Origin: Anaerolineales bacterium
GTDB lineage: Bacteria; Chloroflexota; Anaerolineae; Anaerolineales; Anaerolineaceae
DNA: 44,186 bases
Direction of reading: 5' to 3'
NCBI GenBank assembly: GCA_020060485.1
Contig: JAGVAB010000002.1
Coordinates: 1 to 44,186 of the forward strand
The position numbers were made by a program, and so were the translations under genes. How positions within the stretch are numbered: the first letter of the stretch is position 1; the number at the start of each line of letters is the position of its first letter. Shown here piece by piece: positions 22,129 to 31,998 of this stretch. A model generated the notes under the pieces. That model did no database searches and was not told the DNA's origin. It was given only the letters and a program-made list of their open reading frames with translations.

Positions 22129-23724
22129 CTACCCGGCCGCGCCCAATTCGTCGAGCAATTCTTCCGGGGAGTAAGGATCATTGCCGTAATCATCGAATGG
22201 ATATTCCCAGTAAAAGTCATCTTCCTCGTCATTCAACAGGCAAACCGCGATCTTGCCCTGGATGGTGCAGCTTTCCAGACTGCCGTTGTAGAACGCGCTG
22301 GAGAGAGCTTTGAGATTCTCCGGGGTGTCAGCCAGAAGGATGATGGAATTGCGTGCGCCACTGTTCTCATACAGGATCAGACCGATGCCGCTGGTGCGCA
22401 GCTTACCAAAGCCGGGCACAGTAACGGTTGGGCCGGTATCTTCGGAAGCAGCGGCATAGAGTTCAGTCAGCAGAGCATCCATGTCCAATTCTTCATCGGC
22501 GGGGATTTCTTCCGGTTCTGTTTCGGGCGAGGCTTCCAGTTCTTCTTCCGCCTCGGTTTCAGAAAAGACCAGCCCAAAAGGTTTAAGAAAAGGCTGCAAC
22601 ACTTTGGGAGGCGGAAACACACCGAAAGCGATCAGGTCGCGGCCTGGTTCGGTCTGGCCGGCGATGCTCAGGTGCAGCCCCAGACGATCCAGGCTTTGCT
22701 GGGCGCCGGTGATGGTGGTCAACATCTCTTTGCCGATGGGTTTTTCAGGATCTACGAGGATGGTCACCGGACGGGTGAACAGGTGGGGAAAATCAGCCAG
22801 TGTACGTTGGCGCGGGGAAATTGTCAGAAAATTGGCGATGTTTTCGATGAGAATGGCGTTGTCCGCCACCTGGTGATAGGGGGGTGTCATGAAATTCAGA
22901 TCGCCAAAAGCCAGCACGCGGCCTTCAACGGCACTGGCTGCCACTGCCAATGAGCCAGCCTGATCCGTCAAGGAGGAAAAGGTGTCTGCGTCTCCGCTGA
23001 TCAAGGGAGTGGGAGCCGCCATGATCGAATGACTGCCATAGAAAACGACCTGTTTTAGATCTTTGGTCACATCGTGTCGGGAGATTTTTGAAAAGAAAAC
23101 ATTGCGGAAGTTCCCTTCATTGCTGGCCATGTTGTAGACGTAATCTTTGGAGAAGGAGATGGCAAAAGGTTCCAGCAAGAGGTTGGTGATTTCAATGTCG
23201 CTTAAACTGCTTGAGGAATATTCCAGATAAGAATAGGAGCCGGAAGTTGTGCGGGTCGGGTCGGAGATTACCAGCAAGCGGCCGCCGCGTTCCACAAAGC
23301 GTTTCACGGCAAGCAGTTCATCATTGGAAAAGGGTATGCTGGGGGCAATGACGACAAAAGCATCGGCTTTCTTCAACTCGGCTTGCAGATCACCATACAG
23401 GTTTGTTACGTTCAGATGGCCCTCTTTCAATGTGACCAGGTTGGTCAGATTATCCAGCTCGGAGATTTGGAACTGGTTGCCATGTGAGATGTCGAACAAA
23501 ATCTGTGTGCTGCCATTGTTGACTGTGCTGATGCTTTTTTTGGATTGAGTGAGTTCCGGTTGAGGTAATTCAAGTTCGCCGTAAGGGGGAATGCTGATCT
23601 CAGAAGATGGCCGGTAGCTGCCGCGATAGAACCAGAACCAGCGGGCTGCAACAGGCAGGATGAACAACAGCACAGCGAACGTGGCCAACAGCATCTTGTT
23701 GCGGGAGGAGACAGAGGTATTCAT
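22129..23724 (-). CDS. Membrane-anchored GldG/DUF4350-like protein (mirror copy)
   Basis: Identical 531-residue product to the gene at 20463-22058, facing it across the axis. The two stop codons are 70 bp apart with the hinge hairpin between them. Probably the same locus read twice. Confidence 0.72.
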   Translation of the reverse strand: MNTSVSSRNKMLLATFAVLLFILPVAARWFWFYRGSYRPSSEISIPPYGELELPQPELTQSKKSISTVNNGSTQILFDISHGNQFQISELDNLTNLVTLKEGHLNVTNLYGDLQAELKKADAFVVIAPSIPFSNDELLAVKRFVERGGRLLVISDPTRTTSGSYSYLEYSSSSLSDIEITNLLLEPFAISFSKDYVYNMASNEGNFRNVFFSKISRHDVTKDLKQVVFYGSHSIMAAPTPLISGDADTFSSLTDQAGSLAVAASAVEGRVLAFGDLNFMTPPYHQVADNAILIENIANFLTISPRQRTLADFPHLFTRPVTILVDPEKPIGKEMLTTITGAQQSLDRLGLHLSIAGQTEPGRDLIAFGVFPPPKVLQPFLKPFGLVFSETEAEEELEASPETEPEEIPADEELDMDALLTELYAAASEDTGPTVTVPGFGKLRTSGIGLILYENSGARNSIILLADTPENLKALSSAFYNGSLESCTIQGKIAVCLLNDEEDDFYWEYPFDDYGNDPYSPEELLDELGAAG

Positions 23725-23725
23725 A

Positions 23726-24568
23726 TCAGTGCTCCATGTTGGGAATATAGAGGAGATAGATGCCGGCCTCTTGGGGAAAGGCTGTTTTTTTGCCGTCTGC
23801 CGATTGAGAGAAGAAAAAATAGGGGTTATATTCTGGCAACCCGGCCATTTCACTCAAATCTTCAACCTTGTAATGCGCAATGCGGGCCATACTGGCGGCC
23901 TTCGTATAGGCATCTGTTTTCCCGCCAAGTTCATCGATCAAGCCTTTACGCAAGGCTTCGCTGCCCAAATAGATCTGGCCGCGCAGGACCTCGGAATCGG
24001 TCATCTTAAGCGTTTCCCCGCGCCCCAGTTTGACGGCGGCGAGGAAGCCCTGCTTGAGCATCTCCAGTTCGCGGATGAAGGTGTCACGCGGGCTGCCCCA
24101 AAGTTTGTAGGGACCGGTGGAATACACTTCTTCGTAAACCTCAGGCGCAGCCGGCAGATAGCCAATCACGCCAATATTGCCCACCTCGGAACTGGGTTTG
24201 GCGAAAACATAATCCGTTCCGGAAGAAAGATAATAGCCGCCGCTGGCGGCCATGCCTTCAATCACAGTGACCACAGGTTTGGTCTGGCGCAGCCGAGCCA
24301 GTTCAAGATAGATGGCTTCGGTGTCAACCACTGTGCCGCCTGGACTATTGACGACCAGCACCACCGCCTTGACACGCGGTGTTTGTGCGGCAAAATTGAT
24401 CTGATCCATGGTGTACTGTGCGCTGTAATTGTAGATGGCATCATTGAGGGTGATAACCCCCACCACCGGTTGCGGGATGAAAAAGGACACACCAATACCC
24501 AGCAGCAAGGGGATGATGACAATCAGCAGCACTTTCAGCCATGGATTTCGATGAAAGAATTCATGCAT
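23726..24568 (-). CDS. S49-family membrane serine protease, SppA-like (mirror copy)
   Basis: Identical to the gene at 19619-20461: N-terminal anchor, NSPGG, Ser109 and Lys155. Coupled to the following GldG-like gene as in arm 1. Confidence 0.85.
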   Translation of the reverse strand: MHEFFHRNPWLKVLLIVIIPLLLGIGVSFFIPQPVVGVITLNDAIYNYSAQYTMDQINFAAQTPRVKAVVLVVNSPGGTVVDTEAIYLELARLRQTKPVVTVIEGMAASGGYYLSSGTDYVFAKPSSEVGNIGVIGYLPAAPEVYEEVYSTGPYKLWGSPRDTFIRELEMLKQGFLAAVKLGRGETLKMTDSEVLRGQIYLGSEALRKGLIDELGGKTDAYTKAASMARIAHYKVEDLSEMAGLPEYNPYFFFSQSADGKKTAFPQEAGIYLLYIPNMEH

Positions 24569-24618
24569 GGATTGCCTCCTGGAGTAGATGACTGGTGAAA
24601 CAAGAAGAGGTGACAGTT

Positions 24619-24651
24619 GTTGTACGTTTGCATCTAACAGACTGGCAAACG
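24619..24651 (-). promoter_or_regulatory. Candidate promoter and operator of the S49 protease gene (mirror)
   Basis: Mirror of 19536-19568: TTGCCA, 18-bp spacer, TACAAC and the CGTTTGC inverted repeat. Confidence 0.38.
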
Positions 24652-24672
24652 ATTCTTGCAGGGGAGGGGAGG

Positions 24673-24703
24673 AAAAAACCCGGCAGACTGGGCCAGTCTC
24701 CGG
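24673..24703 (-). terminator. Terminator of the receiver gene (mirror)
   Basis: Mirror of 19484-19514: GC-rich stem followed by six T on the minus strand. The companion hairpin without a T-run lies at 24721-24758. Confidence 0.73.
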
Positions 24704-24785
24704 TTGTCATGCCAATTGCAATATCCGGAAAAGCTGCATTCGCAACCTTGCCGGATATCAGAAATCGGAGTCTGATTGAATTCTA

Positions 24786-25199
24786 CTACAAATTGCTTGC
24801 GGTGAAAGAAGGGCTGGGAATAAGATCGCGCATTTCCCTTTCCGGAGAACGGCGCATCAAACCCAGAACGCGGGTGGTCAACATGCTGCGGCCAACAGGT
24901 TTGGAGAGGAAATCATCTGCTCCCGCATCCAGGGCACTGGCCACCAATTCGGGTTGGTTGATGGCCGACAAAGCCAGGATCGGTTTGAGGCTGAATTTCC
25001 TGATCTCGCGGCATACTTCAATGCCATCGATGACGGGCATCATCAGATTGACGATCGTAATCTCGGGCGCGTATTTCCTGGCCAGGGCAATTCCTTCTGA
25101 ACTGGAATTGCTGGCGATGATCTCGGGGGTTATGGATTGAAGCATGAGCTTCAACAGGTCGGTTGAGGAGGGGTCGTCGTCAATGATCAAAATTCGCAT
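24786..25199 (-). CDS. Receiver-domain protein lacking the phosphoacceptor aspartate (mirror copy)
   Basis: Identical to the gene at 18988-19401, including Asn51. Because the two arms are probably one locus assembled twice, the repeated Asn codon is not independent support for that residue. Confidence 0.87.
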   Translation of the reverse strand: MRILIIDDDPSSTDLLKLMLQSITPEIIASNSSSEGIALARKYAPEITIVNLMMPVIDGIEVCREIRKFSLKPILALSAINQPELVASALDAGADDFLSKPVGRSMLTTRVLGLMRRSPEREMRDLIPSPSFTASNL

Positions 25200-25220
25200 A
25201 GTCTATGGTGTCCTTGAAGG

Positions 25221-25260
25221 AAACAAGGGATAATTTCTATAGGGCAATTATCCCTTGTTT
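25221..25260 (-). promoter_or_regulatory. 15-bp inverted repeat before the receiver gene (mirror)
   Basis: Mirror of 18927-18966; same arms and 10-nt loop. The surrounding divergent intergenic region (25200-25529) mirrors 18658-18987, with the ppdK extended -10 candidate at 25444-25452. Confidence 0.62.
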
Positions 25261-25529
25261 TACGCAAAATTTACCTTGCATCTGATTAACAACTTGGGTT
25301 CATTGGGAAGTAGCGTGATGCGAAGCAGGATGACCAAACTCCTTTTCCGCGACAAATTCTCCAGATGCACAATTTGGCTGGTTTTGTTAACATGCTTGTA
25401 TAAACAAATTTTCGCAAAAATTCTGCCCAAAAATCAAGGTGTATGATAAAATTGAAAATTGGTATTTTTTGTGCAAAAGTTCGTCCTAGGCGGGCTTAAG
25501 AACGTTATATTTTACTCAGGAGTGTAGAT

Positions 25530-28277
25530 ATGTCTGAAAAGAAATGGGTTTACTTATTCCATGAAGTTGACCAGGCCGAGAAGTATGCCGGTGATTGGGA
25601 AGGCGTGCGAGGTCTGTTGGGCGGCAAAGGTGCCAACCTTGCGGAGATGACTCGCATTGGCGTCCCCGTTCCTCCCGGTTTCACTGTGACCACAGAAGCA
25701 TGCAATGCCTACCTGGCTGCCGGCGAAAAATTTCCTGAAGGTATGTGGGACCAGGAACTGGAAGCATTAAAGGCAGTTGAAAAGCAGACTGGCAAGAAAT
25801 TTGGCGACATTGAGTCACCCTTGCTGGTTTCCTGCCGTTCTGGCGCCAAGATGTCCATGCCAGGCATGATGGATACGGTGTTGAACATTGGTTTGAATGA
25901 TGAAACCGCCAAGAGCATGGTGGCTTTGACTGAGAACGAACGCTTTGTTTATGACTCTTACCGCCGCCTGGTCTCAATGTTTGGTGCAGTCGTTCTGGAC
26001 ATCCCGGACGAGATGTTTGAAGAGAAGCTGGATGCGATGAAAGTAGCTCGGGGCGCCAAGGTTGACACAGACCTGACCGCCGATGACCTGAAAAAATTGA
26101 CGGAGGAATTCAAGGCTGTGGTTCAGAAGGCCAAGGGCTTTCCCTTCCCCCAGAACCCGATCGATCAATTGCGCCTGGCAACCGAGGCTGTGTTCAAGTC
26201 CTGGAATGGCAAGCGCGCCATTGACTACCGTAATGCAGCCAACATCGCTCACGATCTGGGCACAGCGGTCAACATTCAGACCATGGTCTTTGGTAACACG
26301 GGCGACACCTCCGGTACCGGCGTGGCCTTCACCCGCAACCCAGCCAACGGCGAGAACAAGATGTACGGCGATTATCTGCTGAATGCCCAGGGCGAAGATG
26401 TGGTGGCCGGCATCCGCAACACCAGCAAGATCGAATTTATGAAGAATGAACTGCCAGAAGCTTATGCCCAGTTCATGGACATTACCGACAAGCTTGAAAA
26501 GCATTACAAAGACATGCAGGACGTTGAGTTCACCATTGAGAATCGACGTTTGTGGATGCTGCAAACTCGCAATGGCAAGCGCACCGCTGCTGCGGCAGTC
26601 AAGATCGCAGTTGAGATGGTCAATGAAGGCATGATCAGCAAGGACGAGGCGGTAAAACGCGTGGAGCCTGATCAGGTGGATGCTTTGCTGCATCCCCAAT
26701 TTGACCTGGAAGCGATGATGAAAGCCCGATCCGAGGGGCGCATGTTTGCCACTGGCGTGAACGCTTCTCCTGGCGCGGCCATTGGCCGGGTGTATTTCGA
26801 TGCTGACACCGCCGAACGCATGCACAAGGAAGAGAAGCAGGACGTGATCATGGTGCGCCCGTTCACCAAGCCGGACGATGTGCATGGCATGCTGGCGGCT
26901 AATGGCATCCTGACCAGCGAAGGCGGCGCGACCAGCCACGCAGCAGTTGTGGCCCGCCAGTTTGGTGTGCCCTGCATCGTTGGGGCTTCGATGGTACGCA
27001 TTGATCTGAACAAACGCCAGATGGCCATTGGTGATCTGGTGATCAAGGAAGGCGAATGGATCTCACTCGACGGTACGACCGGCGAAGCTTTCCAGGGACA
27101 GTTGGATGTCAAAGCCCCGGCTCTTGAAGAGCAGGTGGAATTAATGACCCTGCTCACCTGGGCAGATGAGATTTGCGCCCGCCCCGGCACGCGCAAATTC
27201 CCCGAAGGCTGGCCGACCACCGGTTTGCAGGTTTGGGCAAACGGCGACCGCGGCAGCGATGCCACCCGCGCCCGCGCCTATGGCGCCAAGGGTATTGGCC
27301 TTTGCCGTACCGAGCACATGTTCTTTGAAGAAGAGCGGCTGCCGATCATGCAGAAGATGATCATGGCCAAGACTATTGCAGAACGTACTGCTCAACTGGA
27401 CCTTTTGCTGCCCTTCCAGCGCGCTGACTTTGAAGACATCTTTGGCGCCATGGACGGCTTCCCGGTTATCATCCGCCTGGTTGACCCGCCGCTGCATGAG
27501 TTCCTGCCCGACGAAGAAGAGCTGCTTGAAGAAGTGATCACCATGCGGGTAAAGGGTGTCAACGAAGGCCTGGCCGAGAAGGAAGCGCTGTTGGCCGCCA
27601 TTCGCTCGCACCACGAATCCAACCCGATGATGGGCTTGCGTGGTATCCGTTTGAGCATTGTCATGCCCCAGATCGTGGAAATGCAGGTGCGTGCCATCTT
27701 CGAAGCTGCCGCCAATATCACCAAGCAGGGCAAGGTTGTCAAGCCTGAAGTGATGATCCCGTTGACCGGCCATGTGAATGAATTGAAGCACATTCAGCCG
27801 CGTTTGGAAGAAATTGCCCAGCAGGTTATGCAGGAAAAGGGCGTAAACTTCTCTTACAAGTTCGGCACCATGATCGAGATCCCGCGTGCGGCTTTGACCG
27901 CCGATGAAATCGCCGAAGAAGCCGAGTTCTTCTCCTTTGGCACCAATGACTTGACCCAAATGACCTATGGCTACAGCCGGGATGACGCCGAGCGAGCCTT
28001 CCTGGCGCAGTACGTGGAAGATGGCATTTTGCCGGAGAATCCCTTCCAGTCGCTGGATCAGTTTGGTGTAGGCCGTTTGATGGACATGGCTGTCAAAGAT
28101 GGCCGCAAGACCCGCCCCGATCTTGAGGTTGGTATCTGCGGTGAACATGGCGGCGACCCGTCCTCTATTGATTTCTGCCACCGGGTTGGCAACAACTACG
28201 TGAGCTGTTCTCCGTTCCGTGTGCCGGTGGCCCGCTTGGCGGCTGCCCATGCGGCGCTGAAGCATTTCGGCAAGTAG
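25530..28277 (+). CDS. ppdK: Pyruvate, phosphate dikinase (mirror copy)
   Basis: Identical 915-residue product to the gene at 15910-18657, with His470 and Cys870. AGGAG lies 7 nt before the ATG. Confidence 0.95.
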   Translation: MSEKKWVYLFHEVDQAEKYAGDWEGVRGLLGGKGANLAEMTRIGVPVPPGFTVTTEACNAYLAAGEKFPEGMWDQELEALKAVEKQTGKKFGDIESPLLVSCRSGAKMSMPGMMDTVLNIGLNDETAKSMVALTENERFVYDSYRRLVSMFGAVVLDIPDEMFEEKLDAMKVARGAKVDTDLTADDLKKLTEEFKAVVQKAKGFPFPQNPIDQLRLATEAVFKSWNGKRAIDYRNAANIAHDLGTAVNIQTMVFGNTGDTSGTGVAFTRNPANGENKMYGDYLLNAQGEDVVAGIRNTSKIEFMKNELPEAYAQFMDITDKLEKHYKDMQDVEFTIENRRLWMLQTRNGKRTAAAAVKIAVEMVNEGMISKDEAVKRVEPDQVDALLHPQFDLEAMMKARSEGRMFATGVNASPGAAIGRVYFDADTAERMHKEEKQDVIMVRPFTKPDDVHGMLAANGILTSEGGATSHAAVVARQFGVPCIVGASMVRIDLNKRQMAIGDLVIKEGEWISLDGTTGEAFQGQLDVKAPALEEQVELMTLLTWADEICARPGTRKFPEGWPTTGLQVWANGDRGSDATRARAYGAKGIGLCRTEHMFFEEERLPIMQKMIMAKTIAERTAQLDLLLPFQRADFEDIFGAMDGFPVIIRLVDPPLHEFLPDEEELLEEVITMRVKGVNEGLAEKEALLAAIRSHHESNPMMGLRGIRLSIVMPQIVEMQVRAIFEAAANITKQGKVVKPEVMIPLTGHVNELKHIQPRLEEIAQQVMQEKGVNFSYKFGTMIEIPRAALTADEIAEEAEFFSFGTNDLTQMTYGYSRDDAERAFLAQYVEDGILPENPFQSLDQFGVGRLMDMAVKDGRKTRPDLEVGICGEHGGDPSSIDFCHRVGNNYVSCSPFRVPVARLAAAHAALKHFGK

Positions 28278-28300
28278 TTTTTACGTAACTGTTTGATCTT

Positions 28301-28336
28301 CAAGGCTGTCCAATTTTTGGACAGCCTTGGTTGTTT
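28301..28336 (+). terminator. Terminator of ppdK (mirror)
   Basis: Mirror of 15851-15886: 13-bp perfect stem, 3-nt loop, then GTTGTTT. Confidence 0.83.
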
Positions 28337-28507
28337 AACGGGCTGCATGCATGGAAAGCAAAGGGATCAAGCTGTGTTTTTCCGATTTGCCCAATGGCAT
28401 TCCAGCATCAGCCTGGCATGAATTGTTAAATATCTGTTGGAATTTTCCTTTTTCCCTGCTTTATATAAGAATATTAAGATATAATTAGTCTAATATACAA
28501 TAATCGC

Positions 28508-28543
28508 TATAATACTATTAGTGAGCGAATTATCTTGTTCGCT
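28508..28543 (+). promoter_or_regulatory. Promoter -10 and downstream inverted repeat of the E1-E2 operon (mirror)
   Basis: TATAAT at 28508-28513 and the AGCGAA/TTCGCT inverted repeat at 28524-28543, mirroring 15644-15679. Confidence 0.5.
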
Positions 28544-28567
28544 GTTGTGAGTGAAAGGAGTTGGAAT

Positions 28568-29536
28568 ATGGATAAGAAACAGGGTTTGGATCTTTACCGC
28601 CAGATGGTGACGATCCGCATTCTGGAAGAAAAAGCCGCCATTCTATACCAGGAAGGCAAGATTGGCGGTTTTCTGCACCTGTACATTGGGCAGGAGGCTG
28701 TCAGCACGGGCTTGATTTCGGCCAGAAAACCGCAGGACAGGATCATCACTGCTTACCGCGATCATGGGGTGGCGATCAATGCCGGCATTCCTGCCAAAAA
28801 AGTGATGGCAGAACTACTTGGCAAGGCTACCGGTATCTCCAAAGGCAAGGGAGGCTCGATGCACATGGCCGATGTGGAGAAGAATTTCTGGGGTGGGCAT
28901 GCCATCGTCGGCGCGCATCTGCCCATTGCCGTGGGCATGGCCCTGGCAGACCAGTATGAAAAGACGGACGGTGTGACGATTGCCATGTTTGGCGATGGTT
29001 CAACCAATATCGGCTTTTTTCACGAGGCTTTGAACCTCTCCAAGGTGTGGAATTTGCCCGTGCTGTGGGTGGTCGAGAACAACAAGTACGGCATGGGCAC
29101 GGCTGTCGAAAATGCTTCGGCAGTAGAAATGCGCCAGAAGGCTTGCAGTTATGACCTCAAGACGGAACAAGTCAATGGAATGGATCTGTTTGAAATGCAC
29201 GATGTTGCCAGTCGTTTGCTGAAAGAAATCCGTGAGGGCAGCGGCCCGCAATTTCTGGAAGCCGAAACCTACCGTTTTCGCGGTCACTCGATGGGCGACC
29301 CGGAACGGTACCGCGATTCGGAGGAGATCCACCAGTATCAGGAAAGTGACCCGATCGGAATTGCCCGCAAGCACATGATGACCAAAAAGCTGGCAACCGA
29401 AGCGCAATTGAATGAAATGGACACATTGGCAATGGATGAGGTGCTGGAGGCGATTGAGTATGCTGAAAGCAGTCCCGAACCTGCACCGGAAGACTTGTTT
29501 GCCGATATGTATTCTTACAGCGAGGTGCGATCATGA
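28568..29536 (+). CDS. pdhA: E1 alpha subunit, pyruvate dehydrogenase-type (mirror copy)
   Basis: Identical to the gene at 14651-15619. AAAGGAG lies 7 nt before the ATG at 28568. The stop codon overlaps the E1beta start. Confidence 0.91.
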   Translation: MDKKQGLDLYRQMVTIRILEEKAAILYQEGKIGGFLHLYIGQEAVSTGLISARKPQDRIITAYRDHGVAINAGIPAKKVMAELLGKATGISKGKGGSMHMADVEKNFWGGHAIVGAHLPIAVGMALADQYEKTDGVTIAMFGDGSTNIGFFHEALNLSKVWNLPVLWVVENNKYGMGTAVENASAVEMRQKACSYDLKTEQVNGMDLFEMHDVASRLLKEIREGSGPQFLEAETYRFRGHSMGDPERYRDSEEIHQYQESDPIGIARKHMMTKKLATEAQLNEMDTLAMDEVLEAIEYAESSPEPAPEDLFADMYSYSEVRS

Positions 29537-30504
29537 CGACGATGACCATGCGCCAGGCGCTTTCAGAAGCGCTGTGGGAAGAAATGGAACGAGATCCCAA
29601 GGTTTTTATCATGGGAGAAGAAGTGGGCTTGTGGGGCGGCACCTATGCGGTCACCAAAGGCTTTCTGGACCATTTTGGTGCGGAGCGGGTGCGTGATACC
29701 CCCATCTCGGAAGCTGCGATCGTTGGGGCGGGCGTGGGGGCTGCCATGGCAGGTTTGCGGCCGGTTTCTGAATTAATGACGATCAATTTTGCTTTCGTGG
29801 CAATGGATCATATTGTCAATCAGGCTGCCAAGATGCGCTACATGTTCGGCGGCCAAATGCAGGTTCCGCTGGTCATTCGCACCTCCAGCGGCGGGGGCCG
29901 CCAGTTGGGGGCCACCCATTCGCAGACCCCGGATGCCATTTTTGCACATTTTCCCGGGCTGCATGTGGTTGCCCCAGGCACCCCGGCAGATGCCAAGGGA
30001 TTGCTCAAGGCTGCCATTCGCAGTAATGATCCGGTGCTGTTCATCGAACAGGCCACGCTGTATCAGGTGCGCGGTGAAGTGCCGGATGGCGATTATGTGG
30101 AAGAGATAGGCAAGTCCAAAATCCAGCGGCCGGGAAAAGACGTTACCATTGTGACCTATTCCAAGATGCTGCAAGTCTCGCTGAAAGCGGCCGAAAAACT
30201 GGCCAAGGAAGGGATTGATGCGGAGATTGTGGACTTGCGCTCGCTGCGTCCGCTGGATATGGGGCCGGTGCTTGAATCAGTGAGAAAGACCAACCGGGCG
30301 GTGATTGTGGAAGAAGGCTGGCGCTCGTTTGGGGTGGGGTCGGAAGTGGCCTCACGCATTTATGAAGAAGCTTTTGATTATGTGGATGCGCCTGTCCGGC
30401 GGGTGGCGCAAACGGAAGTGCCGCTGCCTTATAACCGCACGCTGGAGCAATCGGCCTTGCCGCAAGTGGAAGATGTGATCAAAGCTGTGAAGGAGGTGCT
30501 GTAA
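29533..30504 (+). CDS. pdhB: E1 beta subunit, pyruvate dehydrogenase-type (mirror copy)
   Basis: Identical to the gene at 13683-14654, with the same ATGA and TAATG overlaps to its neighbours. Confidence 0.91.
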   Translation: MTTMTMRQALSEALWEEMERDPKVFIMGEEVGLWGGTYAVTKGFLDHFGAERVRDTPISEAAIVGAGVGAAMAGLRPVSELMTINFAFVAMDHIVNQAAKMRYMFGGQMQVPLVIRTSSGGGRQLGATHSQTPDAIFAHFPGLHVVAPGTPADAKGLLKAAIRSNDPVLFIEQATLYQVRGEVPDGDYVEEIGKSKIQRPGKDVTIVTYSKMLQVSLKAAEKLAKEGIDAEIVDLRSLRPLDMGPVLESVRKTNRAVIVEEGWRSFGVGSEVASRIYEEAFDYVDAPVRRVAQTEVPLPYNRTLEQSALPQVEDVIKAVKEVL

Positions 30505-31799
30505 TGTCTGATGTGATCAAGATGCCCAAGTTGGGCTTTGATATGGCCGAAGGGACGCTGGTGCGCTGGTTGAAGAAGGAAGGCGAACCGGTTTCCCGGG
30601 GCGAGATCGTGGCCGAGATTGAAACCGACAAAGCCACGGTGGAAGTTGAGTCGGGCTACAATGGTACCATCTGCCGCCTGCTGATCAAAGAAGGCACCAC
30701 CTTGCCCGTGGGAGAGCCGATTGCCATCATTTTGAAACCGGGGGAAACGGTTTGCGAACTGCCGGTGGAGGATATTGAAGAACAGGCCAAAGAAGCAGCC
30801 AAGTCCGGTGTACCCAAGGAAGAGATCAAGGTTGTGCCGGCTGAAGTGCAGGCCCAGGTACAGGAAGAGGGGGCGATGCTCAAGGCTTCACCGCTGGCAA
30901 AGCGCATGGCGCGTGACTTTGGGCTTGACCTGCACAGTGTGTCTGGCAGCGGGCCTGGCGGACGGGTGGTGAAGAAGGATGTGCTGGCAGCCATCGAGCG
31001 ACACAAGGATGCTGAAGATGCTGGCGAACAAGCTGTGGCGACGGCCAGATCTGGTAAACCTGGGGCAGCATCTCTTGCCATGCCGCTGCCTGTCTGGGGC
31101 GCCGGGGAAGCATTGCCAGACGAGGAAGTGCCGCTGAGCAAATTGCGCAGCGCCATTGGCCGGCGCATGCTCGAATCCAAACAGCAGGTGCCACATTTTT
31201 ATGTGGCTTATGAGTATGACGTTGAGAAGCTGCTGGCAGTGCGCAAAGAGCTGAATGACTTGCTGCCAGCGGAACAAAAACTCTCGGTGAATGACTTTGT
31301 GGTCAAAGCGGTGGCTCTGGCTTTACGCCAATTTCCCAATTTGAATGCCTCGCTGGTCGAGAACAAGATCGTGCGCCACGGGCAGGTGAATGTGGGCATT
31401 GCCGTGGGAGTGGAAGGCGGCTTGTTGACCGTGGTCAGCAAGGATACCGACCGCAAACCGCTGCGCCTGATCTCTGGGGAGATCAAGGCAATGGTGCAAC
31501 GCACACGGGAAGGCAAGGTGCGACCGGAGGATATCGAAGGTTCGACTTTCTCGATCAGCAACCTGGGCATGTATGATGTGAGCGAATTTGCGGCGATCAT
31601 CAACCCGCCCGAAGCTGCCATATTGGCGGTTGGGGCAGCCCGCGAGCTGCCTGTGGTTAAGAATGGCGAACTGGCAGTCGGCACACGTATGAAGATGGTG
31701 CTATCCGTTGACCACCGCATCTCGGATGGGGTCGAGGCAGCCGAATTCATGCAAGCCCTGGCAGCCTATCTGGAAGAACCACTGCGGTTGGTTGTGTAA
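30504..31799 (+). CDS. pdhC: Dihydrolipoamide acyltransferase E2 (mirror copy)
   Basis: Identical to the gene at 12388-13683: lipoyl K43, subunit-binding domain, catalytic H404 and D408. Confidence 0.91.
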   Translation: MSDVIKMPKLGFDMAEGTLVRWLKKEGEPVSRGEIVAEIETDKATVEVESGYNGTICRLLIKEGTTLPVGEPIAIILKPGETVCELPVEDIEEQAKEAAKSGVPKEEIKVVPAEVQAQVQEEGAMLKASPLAKRMARDFGLDLHSVSGSGPGGRVVKKDVLAAIERHKDAEDAGEQAVATARSGKPGAASLAMPLPVWGAGEALPDEEVPLSKLRSAIGRRMLESKQQVPHFYVAYEYDVEKLLAVRKELNDLLPAEQKLSVNDFVVKAVALALRQFPNLNASLVENKIVRHGQVNVGIAVGVEGGLLTVVSKDTDRKPLRLISGEIKAMVQRTREGKVRPEDIEGSTFSISNLGMYDVSEFAAIINPPEAAILAVGAARELPVVKNGELAVGTRMKMVLSVDHRISDGVEAAEFMQALAAYLEEPLRLVV

Positions 31800-31820
31800 A
31801 TGGTTTGCGTATAGGTATAA

Positions 31821-31851
31821 GCGCAGCTCTGAAAAGGGCTGCGCATTTTTT
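31821..31851 (+). terminator. Terminator of the E1-E2 operon (mirror)
   Basis: Mirror of 12336-12366: 10-bp stem with GAAA loop and ATTTTTT. Confidence 0.86.
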
Positions 31852-31869
31852 ATGGGGAAAACTTTGGCA

Positions 31870-31878
31870 TGTTATAAT
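31870..31878 (+). promoter_or_regulatory. Extended -10 promoter of the polysaccharide operon (mirror)
   Basis: TGTTATAAT, mirror of 12309-12317. The weaker TTGACG/TGAAAT candidate is at 31949-31977. Confidence 0.53.
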
Positions 31879-31998
31879 CAAAAAGCGATTGGAAGGAATT
31901 TTTTCTTCACTCCGTACAAAATGTTGAGCACCGGGCCTGTTGATGGGCTTGACGTTAAATGCACCCATACGTGAAATTTTATTTTGGGGAATCCATTC

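Noticed and set aside
21234..22953. Two 332-codon open frames crossing or approaching the symmetry axis (21234-22232 minus, 21955-22953 plus)
   Set aside because: They run antisense through the GldG-like genes, lack ribosome-binding sites, and exist only because of the fold-back.
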